Below, one piece after another: positions 33,163 through 41,650 of a DNA stretch of 64,000 nt (positions within the stretch are counted from its first letter, which is position 1; every line of letters starts with the position of its first letter). The DNA is from Empedobacter stercoris (GTDB lineage Bacteria; Bacteroidota; Bacteroidia; Flavobacteriales; Weeksellaceae). The notes under the pieces were generated by a model, which did no database searches, was not told the origin of the DNA, and saw only the letters and a list, made by a program, of their open reading frames with translations. Both the position numbers and the translations under genes were made by a program. The stretch is taken from NCBI RefSeq assembly GCF_025244765.1, contig NZ_CP104209.1, positions 2,858,501-2,922,500 on the forward strand. Reading direction: 5' to 3'.

Positions 33163-33183
33163 ACCTTCAGCATTACTGAAGGT
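33163..33183 (+). terminator. Terminator after AsmA-family gene
   Basis: Eight-base stem ACCTTCAG/CTGAAGGT followed by TTTTTTT, seven bases past the stop. Confidence 0.8.
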
Positions 33184-33382
33184 TTTTTTTATGTTAAAAT
33201 TGAAATGATTTGTTATACTGGAATTAGATAAAGTGCAATCTAAAAATAGGATACAGCGATTATTATTTTCTTTTATAGGTTAAATTGATGAAAAAGATAG
33301 TTTTATATTTATTAAAACATCTTTCTGAATGAAATTTGTAAAGCAAATCAAGATGATTTTGTTTGTTGTGTTTATTAATTTT

Positions 33383-33455
33383 GGCTCGTTAGCTTAGTTG
33401 GTAGAGCACGAAACTCTTAATTTCGGGGTCCTGAGTTCGAACCTCAGACGAGTCA
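33383..33455 (+). tRNA. tRNA-Lys(CTT)
   Basis: 73 bases. Acceptor GGCTCGT/ACGAGTC, anticodon stem CGAAA/TTTCG, loop CTCTTAA (anticodon CTT), T-arm with AGTTCGAAC. CCA not encoded. Clearly distinct in sequence from the TTT-reading array 4.5 kb upstream. The cell thus encodes both lysine isoacceptors. Confidence 0.96.
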
Positions 33456-33456
33456 C

Positions 33457-33486
33457 AAAAGTCAAGTTATATATAACTTGACTTTT
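33457..33486 (+). terminator. Terminator after tRNA-Lys(CTT)
   Basis: Fourteen-base stem AAAAGTCAAGTTAT/ATAACTTGACTTTT starting two bases past the tRNA. Confidence 0.85.
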
Positions 33487-33698
33487 TGTTTTTATAAGAA
33501 GCTATATTTTTAGGAGAAAAAGCTATTTTAGTAGAAATATCCAATAAAATGATTTATTATTAACTTTTTTAAATCCATTTTTTATTAATCAATTTGCAAA
33601 TAAATCAATGTTTTAGTAAAAAGTATTTATTAAAATTAAATTTTTCTAAATATATTATAGTTAAAATTAAATAAAATAAAAAGTATAGTAATAAAAAA

Positions 33699-33717
33699 TA
33701 AATTTGTCGTAAATTTG
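33699..33717 (+). promoter_or_regulatory. Tandem -7 boxes upstream of typA
   Basis: TAAATTTG occurs twice, at 33699-33706 and 33710-33717, 19 bases and further from the ATG at 33736. Each fits TAnnTTTG; neither has a clear TTG at -33. Confidence 0.5.
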
Positions 33718-33735
33718 CACCCATAATTTTCAAGG

Positions 33736-35538
33736 ATGCAAAACATTAGAAATATTGCGATTATCGCACACGTTGACCACGGTAAAACTACATTGGTTGA
33801 CAAAATTCTTCACAGTGGACACGTTTTCAGAGAAAACCAAGAGTCAGGTGAGTTAATCATGGATAACAATGATATCGAGCGCGAGAGAGGGATTACGATC
33901 TTTTCAAAAAATGCTTCGGTAGATTATAAAGGTGTTAAGATTAATGTAATTGATACTCCTGGTCACGCGGATTTCGGTGGAGAAGTAGAGCGTGTATTGA
34001 AAATGGCTGATGGTGTAATTTTATTAGTCGATGCTTTTGAAGGCCCTATGCCTCAGACACGTTTCGTTTTGAGTAAGGCTTTAGAGTTAGGTTTAAAACC
34101 ATTGGTTGTTATAAACAAAGTAGATAAAGAAAACTGTCGTCCTGACGAAGTTTATGATAAAGTATTCGAATTATTCTTTAACCTTGATGCAACAGAAGAG
34201 CAATTAGACTTCCCTGCATTTTATGGTTCTTCTAAACAAGGATGGTTCAACACTGAGAATGTACGTGTAGAAGATATTACACCTTTAATGGATGGTATTT
34301 TAGAGCACGTTCCAGCTCCAGAAGCTCACGAAGGAGATTTACAAATGCAAATTACATCGTTAGATTATTCTAAATTCTTAGGACGTATTGCAGTAGGTAA
34401 AGTAACTCGTGGTGAGATAAAAGAAGGTGATTGGATTGCATTAACAAAACCTGACGGATCATTCAAAAAACATAAAATCAAAGAATTGTACACTTTCTCT
34501 GGTTTAGGTAAAGTAAAAGCGACTGAAGTAAAAGCGGGAGATATTTGTGCTGTGGTTGGTATCGATGGTTTCCAAATTGGAGATACTATTGCAGACCCAG
34601 AGAATCCAGAGCCATTACCAGTAATGCATATCGACGAACCTACAATGAATATGTCATTCGGTATTAACAACTCTCCATTCTTTGGTAAAGATGGTAAATT
34701 TGTTACTTCTCGTCACTTAGTAGACCGTTTAACAGACGAATTAGAGCGTAACTTAGCTTTACGTGTAGAGCCAACAGACGATTCGAATACACAATTAGTA
34801 TATGGACGTGGTATCATGCACTTATCTGTATTAATCGAAACTATGCGCCGCGAAGGGTATGAGTTAACAGTTGGTCAACCACAAGTTATCTTCAAGGAAA
34901 TTGATGGTGTTAAATGTGAGCCTTACGAAACATTAGTAATTGATGTTCCAGACGATTTTTCATCTAAAGCTATCGATTTAGTTACACAACGTAAAGGAGA
35001 TTTATTAGTAATGGAAGCGAAAGAAGGAATGCAACATTTAGAATTCGAAATTCCATCTCGTGGATTAATCGGTTTACGTTCGTTGATGTTAACTTCTACT
35101 GCTGGTGAAGCTGTAATGGCGCACAATTTCTTAGCATACAAACCTTTCAAAGGAGCTATTGCCGGACGTTCTGCAGGTGTAATCATTTCTAAAGATCAAG
35201 GTGTTTCTACTCCTTATTCTATCGATAAATTACAAGACCGTGGAAAATTCTTTATCGAGCCAAGTGAAGAGGTTTACGAAGGGATGATTATCGGTGAGCA
35301 TTCTCGTAACAATGACTTAGTTGTAAACGTTGTTGAAGCTAAAAAATTGAATAATATTCGTGCAGCTGGTAAAGATGATTCATCTTCTATCGCTCCTAAA
35401 ATCGAAATGACTTTAGAAGAATGTATGGAATATATCCAAGCTGATGAATGTATTGAGGTTACTCCAAACTTTATCCGTTTACGTAAAATTCACTTAAAAG
35501 AAAATGATCGTAAACGTTACGAAAAATCAATGATTTAA
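33736..35538 (+). CDS. typA: Ribosome-associated GTPase TypA/BipA
   Basis: 600 residues. EF-G-like translational GTPase that aids 50S assembly and growth under stress. G motifs: AHVDHGKTT (G1, 11-19), RERGITIFSK (G2), DTPGHADFGGE (G3) and VINKVDKENC (G4). Domain II (LGRIAVGKVTRGEIKEGDW) and the C-terminal TypA-specific domain (GVSTPYSIDKLQDRGKFFIE, FIRLRKIHLKENDRKR) are complete. Single-gene unit ending at the 35562 terminator. Confidence 0.97.
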   Translation: MQNIRNIAIIAHVDHGKTTLVDKILHSGHVFRENQESGELIMDNNDIERERGITIFSKNASVDYKGVKINVIDTPGHADFGGEVERVLKMADGVILLVDAFEGPMPQTRFVLSKALELGLKPLVVINKVDKENCRPDEVYDKVFELFFNLDATEEQLDFPAFYGSSKQGWFNTENVRVEDITPLMDGILEHVPAPEAHEGDLQMQITSLDYSKFLGRIAVGKVTRGEIKEGDWIALTKPDGSFKKHKIKELYTFSGLGKVKATEVKAGDICAVVGIDGFQIGDTIADPENPEPLPVMHIDEPTMNMSFGINNSPFFGKDGKFVTSRHLVDRLTDELERNLALRVEPTDDSNTQLVYGRGIMHLSVLIETMRREGYELTVGQPQVIFKEIDGVKCEPYETLVIDVPDDFSSKAIDLVTQRKGDLLVMEAKEGMQHLEFEIPSRGLIGLRSLMLTSTAGEAVMAHNFLAYKPFKGAIAGRSAGVIISKDQGVSTPYSIDKLQDRGKFFIEPSEEVYEGMIIGEHSRNNDLVVNVVEAKKLNNIRAAGKDDSSSIAPKIEMTLEECMEYIQADECIEVTPNFIRLRKIHLKENDRKRYEKSMI

Positions 35539-35561
35539 TCATTTGAAATATAAAACAAAAA

Positions 35562-35585
35562 AAACCAGAAGTTTACTTCTGGTTT
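35562..35585. terminator. Bidirectional terminator typA / 35592
   Basis: Stem AAACCAGAAGT/ACTTCTGGTTT with A- and T-runs on the two sides; it lies between two converging stops. Confidence 0.85.
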
Positions 35586-35591
35586 TTTTGT

Positions 35592-35912
35592 TTAAATAAT
35601 TTCGATTTTGTTTTTGAGTGCAATTATTGCAGCATTTAATTCGTTTTTAAAAGCACGATATTCTAAGATTTGACCTTTCGTTTTAAACCTCGAAAGATTA
35701 AAACCTTCTTCGATATCATTGTACCAAATCACATAATTTTGATGATGCGCAACTGCCCAAAAATTATCTTCTATAACATCTTTGCATAACCAAATCTCAG
35801 GAGATGTTTTAATTTGATTCCAAAATAATAGAATTTCATCATCCATATTTTGCTCGCTTAAATAAATTTCGAGCATCAATTCCTTTTTCGGAAAATTTAT
35901 CCAATTATCCAC
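35592..35912 (-). CDS. Small cytosolic protein of unknown function
   Basis: 106 residues with no signal peptide or membrane segment. It is rich in aromatic residues (NFWAVAHHQNYVIWYNDIEE) and ends in a helix (YRAFKNELNAAIIALKNKIE). The look is of a small conserved Bacteroidetes protein with one beta sheet and one helix, but I cannot name a family. It follows the SRPBCC gene by 20 bases on the same strand, so the two are probably co-transcribed. Confidence 0.6.
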   Translation of the reverse strand: MDNWINFPKKELMLEIYLSEQNMDDEILLFWNQIKTSPEIWLCKDVIEDNFWAVAHHQNYVIWYNDIEEGFNLSRFKTKGQILEYRAFKNELNAAIIALKNKIEII

Positions 35913-35932
35913 AGAATTTTGATAGGAATAGA

Positions 35933-36331
35933 TTAACCTATTTTACCTAAATTTTCTGCAATCGTTTCAATAAAAGAAGTCAATGGTTTTTTTGCCATCA
36001 TTTCGATCATCATATTGAAGTTTCCGTCAAAGTCTAATGTAACATCAGATGAATGATCATCAACCGCTTCAATCGAAATTATCAATGTATATTCAAAAGC
36101 AGGTGCAGGAGATTCAAAAATAATTTTTGACGGCTCAACTGTTTCTTTCAAACGCATACCAACCTTTGGTAAAGCACCAACACCAACTGTAAAACCTTTT
36201 CCAGATTCGTGAATTTCGAAAGATTTTGTATCATTTGGCATCAATTGCTCATAATTTTTCATGTCCAACAAAAAAATGTACGCATCTTGCTGATTTTTTG
36301 CTAAACGGACTTTATTCGTATTTACCTTCAT
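35933..36331 (-). CDS. SRPBCC (START-like) fold protein
   Basis: 132 residues. The pattern VRLAKNQQDAYIFLLDMKNY (start of the helix-grip fold), RLKETVEPSKIIFESPAP and SDVTLDFDGNFNMMIEMMAK ending in an amphipathic helix (SFIETIAENLG) fits the SRPBCC superfamily, which binds small hydrophobic ligands. The ligand is unknown. It diverges from the NUDIX gene, which starts 41 bases away; the SRPBCC-NUDIX neighbourhood recurs in Flavobacteriia near pyrE, although pyrE itself is not here. Confidence 0.75.
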   Translation of the reverse strand: MKVNTNKVRLAKNQQDAYIFLLDMKNYEQLMPNDTKSFEIHESGKGFTVGVGALPKVGMRLKETVEPSKIIFESPAPAFEYTLIISIEAVDDHSSDVTLDFDGNFNMMIEMMAKKPLTSFIETIAENLGKIG

Positions 36332-36372
36332 ATCCTTGTGAGTTTTTTATAAATTTGTAACAAATCGTTCAA

Positions 36373-36969
36373 ATGTACAAAGTTTTTTTTAATGAAAGTT
36401 TGTTAACTTTCAGCAACCAATCCAATCCAGAAGCAAAAAATATATTGTTTCAAAATGAAGCTCAATTCGATGAATCGGTTCATTTATTATCTTCAAAAGC
36501 TTCTAATTTAGTGAATATTTTTAGTGATGATATTGAAACTGTTTGGACGAAATTCTTAAAATACTACAAACATATACAGGCTGCAGGCGGAATTGTTCGC
36601 AACCCAAAAGATGATTATTTGTTTATTTTCAGACTCGGAAAATGGGATCTACCAAAAGGGAAAATGGAAGAAGGAGAGTCGAGAGAAGAATCTGCAATTC
36701 GTGAAATTGAGGAAGAATGTATTCTTACAAATCTGGAATTGAAACGATTTTTGATGCCAACTTTTCATATTTATTTTTTGAGAGAATACATTATAAAAGA
36801 AACATTTTGGTTCGAAGTTTTTTACGATGGAGTAGAATTACCTTTGCCACAAACTGAAGAAGGAATAGAGTCGGTAGAATGGAGAAAAGAAAGTGAAATT
36901 CCTCAGTTATTAGAAAATTCTTATCCTAATATAAAGTTGTTAATGGATAATTATTTAAATTTGAATTAA
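36373..36969 (+). CDS. NUDIX hydrolase
   Basis: 198 residues. An N-terminal domain of ~70 residues precedes the NUDIX fold. The NUDIX box GKMEEGESREESAIREIEEE has the form Gx5Ex7REuxEEx; the final Gly position of the consensus is Cys (EEEC), which some active members tolerate. AAGGIVRNPKDDYLFIFRLG is the strand before it. NUDIX enzymes cleave nucleoside diphosphates linked to another moiety; the substrate is not predictable. The DUF4920 gene follows after 11 bases, so they likely share a transcript. Confidence 0.85.
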   Translation: MYKVFFNESLLTFSNQSNPEAKNILFQNEAQFDESVHLLSSKASNLVNIFSDDIETVWTKFLKYYKHIQAAGGIVRNPKDDYLFIFRLGKWDLPKGKMEEGESREESAIREIEEECILTNLELKRFLMPTFHIYFLREYIIKETFWFEVFYDGVELPLPQTEEGIESVEWRKESEIPQLLENSYPNIKLLMDNYLNLN

Positions 36970-36980
36970 ATTAGGATAGA

Positions 36981-37547
36981 ATGAGAAAATATATTTTAAC
37001 TTTTTGTGCTTTAACATGTTTTGCATTAGCAACAAATGCTCAAACGAAAAAAGAAAGTAAAGCTAAAACAGAAAAAGCTTCAAAGTCACAAGCGAAAATT
37101 TTAGAAAATGGAACAGCTAAAATAGATGATTTATATGCGTATCAAGTATATGGAGAATCATTCGAAATTAAGAACACATTGACTAAAAACGAATTTGCAA
37201 AGTTATTCGATAACATGAAAAACGGAGATGCTTTAGAAAATGTTCAGTTCGTATCAACAATAGAATCTGTTTGTAAAAAGAAAGGTTGTTGGATGAAAGT
37301 TGATCTTGGAAAAGGAGAAGAACAATCATTTGTTCGTTTCAAAGATTACGGTTTTTTTATGCCTTTAGATGGTGAGAAAGCCAATGTTGTAGTTCATGGA
37401 AAAGCTTTTGTTAGCGAGATTTCTGTAGAGAAATTACGTCATTATGCAGAAGATGCTGGAAAAACAAAAGAAGAGATTGCTAAAATAACAAAACCTCAGT
37501 TGCAATATAATTTTGAAGCTGATGGTGTTTATTTGAAAGAAAACTAA
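36981..37547 (+). CDS. DUF4920 exported protein
   Basis: 188 residues. A signal peptide (ILTFCALTCFALATNAQ) and a Lys/Ala-rich linker (KKESKAKTEKASKSQAK) precede a ~120-residue domain. That domain has TIESVCKKKGCWMKVDLGKG and VVVHGKAFVSEISVEKLRHY. The Cys-x4-Cys pair with Gly/Trp after it is typical of DUF4920, a periplasmic family in Bacteroidetes with possible metal or redox links but no proven function. Second gene after NUDIX; terminator at 37570. Confidence 0.8.
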   Translation: MRKYILTFCALTCFALATNAQTKKESKAKTEKASKSQAKILENGTAKIDDLYAYQVYGESFEIKNTLTKNEFAKLFDNMKNGDALENVQFVSTIESVCKKKGCWMKVDLGKGEEQSFVRFKDYGFFMPLDGEKANVVVHGKAFVSEISVEKLRHYAEDAGKTKEEIAKITKPQLQYNFEADGVYLKEN

Positions 37548-37569
37548 GATTTTTCTAAAAATATGAATA

Positions 37570-37596
37570 AAAACCTTTCTTTTTTGGAAAGGTTTT
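37570..37596 (+). terminator. Terminator after DUF4920 gene
   Basis: Ten-base stem AAAACCTTTC/GAAAGGTTTT followed by TTT. Confidence 0.8.
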
Positions 37597-37629
37597 TTTG
37601 TAAACTTTAATTTTGAAAAAAATAGAGAT

Positions 37630-38055
37630 ATGAATACATTTCAAGGCAATCCAAATAATTACTTTTCTTTAATTGGAAAAACTGAGAATGACGATTTATT
37701 TCAATCATTTCAAGCAGAACTTGATTCTGAAATTGTTGAACAACATGTGACGAATGAGAAAACGTTACTTTATAAAGAGAAAGGAATATCGATTAAAATT
37801 GTTAACGGTAGAATAAGTGCGATTAAATTTTATCTTTCTCCAAACCCAATTTGTAAAGTATATGAGGGTGAAAATATTTTTGAATTGAAACGTATTACGG
37901 ATGAAATACAAATTCGGAAAAATGAACTTTACGAGAGAATTAATAATAATGATCCCAATCGTTTGACAAATGATTATAAACGAGAAAATTGTATCTTTTC
38001 CTTTGACTCGATGACGGGAGAATTTTTATCAATTGAGGTTTTAAATGAATTTTAA
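37630..38055 (+). CDS. Small cytosolic protein of unknown function
   Basis: 141 residues. It has no signal peptide. It starts MNTFQGNPNNYFSLIGKTEN and shows GISIKIVNGRISAIKFYLSP and RENCIFSFDSMTGEFLSIEV. The alternating strands and the 'GxxI..I.FYL' phrase are reminiscent of small immunity-like or SUKH/Imm-type proteins and of DUFs that pair with secreted effectors, but no toxin is adjacent and I do not claim that role. Monocistronic. Confidence 0.55.
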   Translation: MNTFQGNPNNYFSLIGKTENDDLFQSFQAELDSEIVEQHVTNEKTLLYKEKGISIKIVNGRISAIKFYLSPNPICKVYEGENIFELKRITDEIQIRKNELYERINNNDPNRLTNDYKRENCIFSFDSMTGEFLSIEVLNEF

Positions 38056-38155
38056 CAAACCCACTTTAATTGATTTATAAAAAAAACAAGTAATTAATAA
38101 ACGACTATAAGTTTATTTTTGATTATATTAGTGAATATATTTTAAATCAATTGTT

Positions 38156-38469
38156 ATGAAAAAATATTTATGTTTTATTCTAACTATCCTTTCGTTCTCA
38201 GTATTTGCACAATTACGAGCGAGTAATACGGATACTTTTTTTTCAGTAAAAGGAACTTTTAATTCAGAGAAAACAGAGATCATCAAAAACACAATCGAAA
38301 AAGAATTAGGCACTCCAACAATTGAAAATAATGATTTTGTTTGGTCTGGAAGAGGTAGTTTTGAAATTATTTTGAATAAAAATTTTCTTAAATAGAGATT
38401 CAAAAGAGTAATGATAACCAAGAAATTGTCATGAAAATCAAAAATTTAGGAGAAAAAATTATGCTATAA
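38156..38469 (+). pseudogene. Small exported protein, frameshifted paralogue of 38605-38991
   Basis: The first 79 codons give a signal peptide (KYLCFILTILSFSVFAQ) and NTIEKELGTPTIENNDFVWS, then TAG at 38393-38395. Shifting frame within the AAA before the TAG restores a conserved tail, IEIQKSNDNQEIVMKIKNLG, to TAA 38467-38469. That tail aligns with VTIELEKGSTKLYEKVKNIG of the neighbouring gene. One missing A explains the break. It has the same length and layout as the neighbour, so the pair arose by tandem duplication. Function unknown. Confidence 0.65.
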
Positions 38470-38500
38470 AAAATATAAATAAAGTCAATTCTTAAAATAG

Positions 38501-38525
38501 AAACTCCAAAATTTGCTTGGAGTTT
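38501..38525 (+). terminator. Terminator after frameshifted small gene
   Basis: AAACTCCAA/TTGGAGTTT stem followed by TTTT. It lies 31 bases beyond the restored stop at 38469. Confidence 0.75.
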
Positions 38526-38604
38526 TTTTATATTAACTCTTCGTTAACCGTGCATTAACCAATATAAATTAATCTTTTTTAGACTTTTATAAAAAAATAA
38601 AAAC

Positions 38605-38991
38605 ATGAAAAAGATAATTTTAATCGCTGTAGTTTTTTGTGCAAGCTTAGTTAATGGACAAACGGCTACATCTTATGCCAGTTCAAAAACATCAAGTTTA
38701 ACAACGCATTCTAATGTTTCGGTAAGTGTGAGTGATAGTAATGAAGTGTATTCTTATTCTGCAATTTTTGATAGATCAAAATCAGCAAAAGCAATTAAAG
38801 AAATAGAAAAAACGTTTGGTAAACCAATTATAGAAGGAAAAAATTATGTTTGGCGAGAAAGCGATGTGTTGGAAATAAAAGCGCGTGAAGGTAGAGTAAC
38901 AATTGAATTAGAAAAAGGTTCAACAAAACTCTACGAAAAAGTGAAAAATATCGGTAAAGCAATTGCTGAAGTTGTAGGTGAAAAATCTTAA
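38605..38991 (+). CDS. Small exported protein of unknown function
   Basis: 128 residues with a signal peptide (KIILIAVVFCASLVNGQ) and a mature region of ~110. A Ser/Thr-rich segment (ATSYASSKTSSLTTHSNVS) leads to a domain with IKEIEKTFGKPIIEGKNYVW and EIKAREGRVTIELEKG. The intact paralogue of the frameshifted gene upstream. It has no sorting domain, so it is probably periplasmic. I do not recognise the family. Confidence 0.65.
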   Translation: MKKIILIAVVFCASLVNGQTATSYASSKTSSLTTHSNVSVSVSDSNEVYSYSAIFDRSKSAKAIKEIEKTFGKPIIEGKNYVWRESDVLEIKAREGRVTIELEKGSTKLYEKVKNIGKAIAEVVGEKS

Positions 38992-39009
38992 ATTCATAAA
39001 ATTAAATAC

Positions 39010-39039
39010 AAATTCCAACTTTTATCTAAGTTGGAATTT
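39010..39039. terminator. Bidirectional terminator 38991 / namZ
   Basis: Stem AAATTCCAACT/AGTTGGAATTT between two converging stops. Confidence 0.7.
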
Positions 39040-39056
39040 GTATTTCTGTACATTGC

Positions 39057-40328
39057 TTAATCTTTGTAAATCAAATATTTTGATCTTATTTTTTTGAATG
39101 CTTCCAAATCTTTTTGCCAAGTTGCTTTTATTTCTTCTTCCGATAGGCCAGCTTCTATTTGTTTACGCAATTCATCTGTTCCAGAAAGTTGATCGATCCA
39201 TAATTTTTTTCCATTCATCGTCCAAAAAGGTTGTTTTGTATTGTTTTTATACGCATTAATTAACCATTTCAAATTAATAGATGATTGATACGATACATCA
39301 GATAAATCTTCACCATAACACACTTGATCTTTAAATTTTGGACTTGTTGCGCCAGGTTTAGAAACAGGTGTATATTGAAACGGCATATTTTTCAAAAAAG
39401 GAGAACCATAAACCTGAAACTGAAAAGTTGTACCTCGTCCTTCATTTACATTTGTGCCTTCAAATAAACAAGTACTCGGATACAAATTAATTGCATGTGC
39501 ATTTGGTAAATTTGGAGAAGGTTTTACGGGTAAATGATAAGTAGATTGATGTGTGTAATTAAGCAAAGGAACGATTTCTAAATTTGCTTTTACGCCATTC
39601 GCTAACCAACCTTCACCGTTAATCATTTGCGCATATTCACCAATGGTCATTCCATAAACAATCGGAACATTGTGCATCCCAACAAACGATTTATACTCAT
39701 TTTTCATTACAGGTCCGTCTACATAATGTGCATTTGGATTTGGTCTATCCAATACAATTATTTTTTTACCATTTTCAGCCGCAGCTTCCATTACATAATG
39801 TAAAGTCGAAATATAGGTGTAAAAACGTGCTCCTACATCTTGCATATCAAAAACCAATACATCTACATCTGCAATTTGATTAGCTTTCGGTTTTTTATTG
39901 TCACCATAAAGTGAAACAATTGGTAAACCTGTTTTCGCATCAATACCAGATTTTATTTTAGCACCAGCATCTGCATCTCCACGAAAGCCATGTTCTGGAG
40001 AATATATTTTAGTAACATTTATTCCATTATCAATTAAAAAATCAACAATATGAATTGTATTTTTATAGTCATAATCAGAAGGTTTTTTCTTTAAAATTTT
40101 TCTAAGAATTCCAGTTTGATTAGATACAACTCCAACTTTTTTATCTTTTAATAGTGGTAAATATTGCATCACATTTTCTGCACCCAAACCAATTTCTAAA
40201 CCATTTATTTCATTTGTAGAAGTAGAATTTGTTTGATTTAAAGTTTGAGCAATACTAAAAAAAGGAATACTTAGAAGTAAAGCAATTGATGTATATTTGA
40301 CAAAGTTTTTCATTTCGTTTTTCATCAT
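39057..40328 (-). CDS. namZ: Exo-beta-N-acetylmuramidase NamZ family (DUF1343)
   Basis: 423 residues from 40328, or 418 from the ATG at 40313. It has a signal peptide (YTSIALLLSIPFFSIAQ). The catalytic domain shows GVVSNQTGI, KIYSPEHGFRGDADAGAK (conserved Glu), PIVSLYGDNKKP, VLVFDMQDVGARFYTYISTL and VLDRPNPN. NEGRGTTFQFQVYGSPF and PSTCLFEGTNVNEGRG are also typical of NamZ. The enzyme removes MurNAc from non-reducing ends of peptidoglycan fragments in the periplasm, for cell-wall recycling or use. Divergent from the ABC permease gene by 60 bases. Confidence 0.9.
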   Translation of the reverse strand: MMKNEMKNFVKYTSIALLLSIPFFSIAQTLNQTNSTSTNEINGLEIGLGAENVMQYLPLLKDKKVGVVSNQTGILRKILKKKPSDYDYKNTIHIVDFLIDNGINVTKIYSPEHGFRGDADAGAKIKSGIDAKTGLPIVSLYGDNKKPKANQIADVDVLVFDMQDVGARFYTYISTLHYVMEAAAENGKKIIVLDRPNPNAHYVDGPVMKNEYKSFVGMHNVPIVYGMTIGEYAQMINGEGWLANGVKANLEIVPLLNYTHQSTYHLPVKPSPNLPNAHAINLYPSTCLFEGTNVNEGRGTTFQFQVYGSPFLKNMPFQYTPVSKPGATSPKFKDQVCYGEDLSDVSYQSSINLKWLINAYKNNTKQPFWTMNGKKLWIDQLSGTDELRKQIEAGLSEEEIKATWQKDLEAFKKIRSKYLIYKD

Positions 40329-40387
40329 TTGAATTTAGGCGAAAGATAAAGCCTAAAGTTAGTTTTAATCTTAAAAAAATATATAAT

Positions 40388-41617
40388 TTGAGTTTTTCTT
40401 GGTGGTTTTCAAAAAAAATTGCGCTTGGTAAAAATACTAAAAATAACTTATCGAGTATCATTATTCGTGTAGGTCAAATTGCCGTAGCATTAGGTTTAAT
40501 CGTTTCTTTGGTGACGATTTCCACTGGTGTTGGTGCAAGGAAGGCAATTAAAGAAAAGTTGGCTGATTTTAATGGGCATATTACCATTAGAAATTACAAT
40601 AGCAATACCTCGTTAAATTCGGATTCGTTAACGATTAACCAAACTTTTTATCCAACCTTCAAATCCATTCCAGCGATTGAACATGTACAAGCAATTGCGA
40701 ATAAAAGTGGTGTGATTCGCACCAAAGAAAACTTTAGTGGAGTTGTTTTTAAGGGAGTTGGAACAGACTTTGATTCGGTTCGGTTCGAAAAATTTTTGGT
40801 AAAAGGACACTTTCCTCGAATCAATAAAGATTCGATTATGGATGAGGTTTTATTATCAGAAAAGATTGCAGATGAAATGAAATTGGATATTGACAGTTCG
40901 TTTGTGATGTATTTCATTCAAGAAGATACAAAACCAATTTATCGTCGATTTACCATTTCTGGATTGTTTAAAACAGATATCAAAAATTTTGATGATCAAA
41001 TCATGTTTGGAGATATCAAGCATGTACAGCGCCTGAATCGTTGGGATTCGGTAACTGTTGGTGGTTTTGAGTTATTTGTGAACGATGTAGAAAATATTGA
41101 TCCTGTTGCAAAATTAGTTCAAGCGAAAATACCATATAACTTGTATGCAGAATCGGCAACTGCTTCTTTTGCTCAGATTAACGATTGGATCACCATTTTT
41201 GATAAGAATATTGTCATTATTGTCTTTATTATGCTTTTTGTTGTTGTCATCAATATGGTGATGGTTTTATTGATTTTAATATTAGAACGAACACATTCGA
41301 TAGGAATTTTAAAAGCATTTGGAGCAACCAATTGGCGTATCCGAAAGTTATTCATCAATTACGCCTTATTTATTATGTTACCTGGATTGATTGCTGGTAA
41401 TGTAATAGGGCTTGGTTTGTTGTTAGCTCAAAAACATTTCGAAATCATCCAACTTCCTGCAGAAAATTATTATTTATCGACTGCTCCAGTCTATTTAGAT
41501 TTTGGAACAATTATATTATTAAATGCTGGAGCTTTATTAGTTTGTGCAATTGTATTACTTTTGCCTTCGTACATGATATCTAAAATTACTCCGGCTAAAG
41601 CAATTAATTTTAGATAA
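40388..41617 (+). CDS. FtsX-like ABC transporter permease (LolC/LolE type)
   Basis: 409 residues starting at TTG 40388, with no better start nearby. TM1 is ~residues 25-47 (IIIRVGQIAVALGLIVSLVT), followed by a ~200-residue periplasmic domain. Three more helices follow (NIVIIVFIMLFVVVINMVMV, FINYALFIMLPGLIAGNVIG, FGTIILLNAGALLVCAIVLL). RTHSIGILKAFGATNWRIRK is the coupling-helix signature of the FtsX/MacB/LolCE superfamily. In Bacteroidetes such single permeases are often annotated LolE-like, but no LolD partner is adjacent. lptB further along belongs to another system. Confidence 0.85.
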   Translation: MSFSWWFSKKIALGKNTKNNLSSIIIRVGQIAVALGLIVSLVTISTGVGARKAIKEKLADFNGHITIRNYNSNTSLNSDSLTINQTFYPTFKSIPAIEHVQAIANKSGVIRTKENFSGVVFKGVGTDFDSVRFEKFLVKGHFPRINKDSIMDEVLLSEKIADEMKLDIDSSFVMYFIQEDTKPIYRRFTISGLFKTDIKNFDDQIMFGDIKHVQRLNRWDSVTVGGFELFVNDVENIDPVAKLVQAKIPYNLYAESATASFAQINDWITIFDKNIVIIVFIMLFVVVINMVMVLLILILERTHSIGILKAFGATNWRIRKLFINYALFIMLPGLIAGNVIGLGLLLAQKHFEIIQLPAENYYLSTAPVYLDFGTIILLNAGALLVCAIVLLLPSYMISKITPAKAINFR

Positions 41618-41650
41618 AAATTAACCATTTAATTTTAAAATCAGAAAAAA

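Noticed and set aside
33376-33383. TAATTTTG as a promoter -7 box for tRNA-Lys(CTT)
   Set aside because: It overlaps the first base of the tRNA, too close for a 5' leader.
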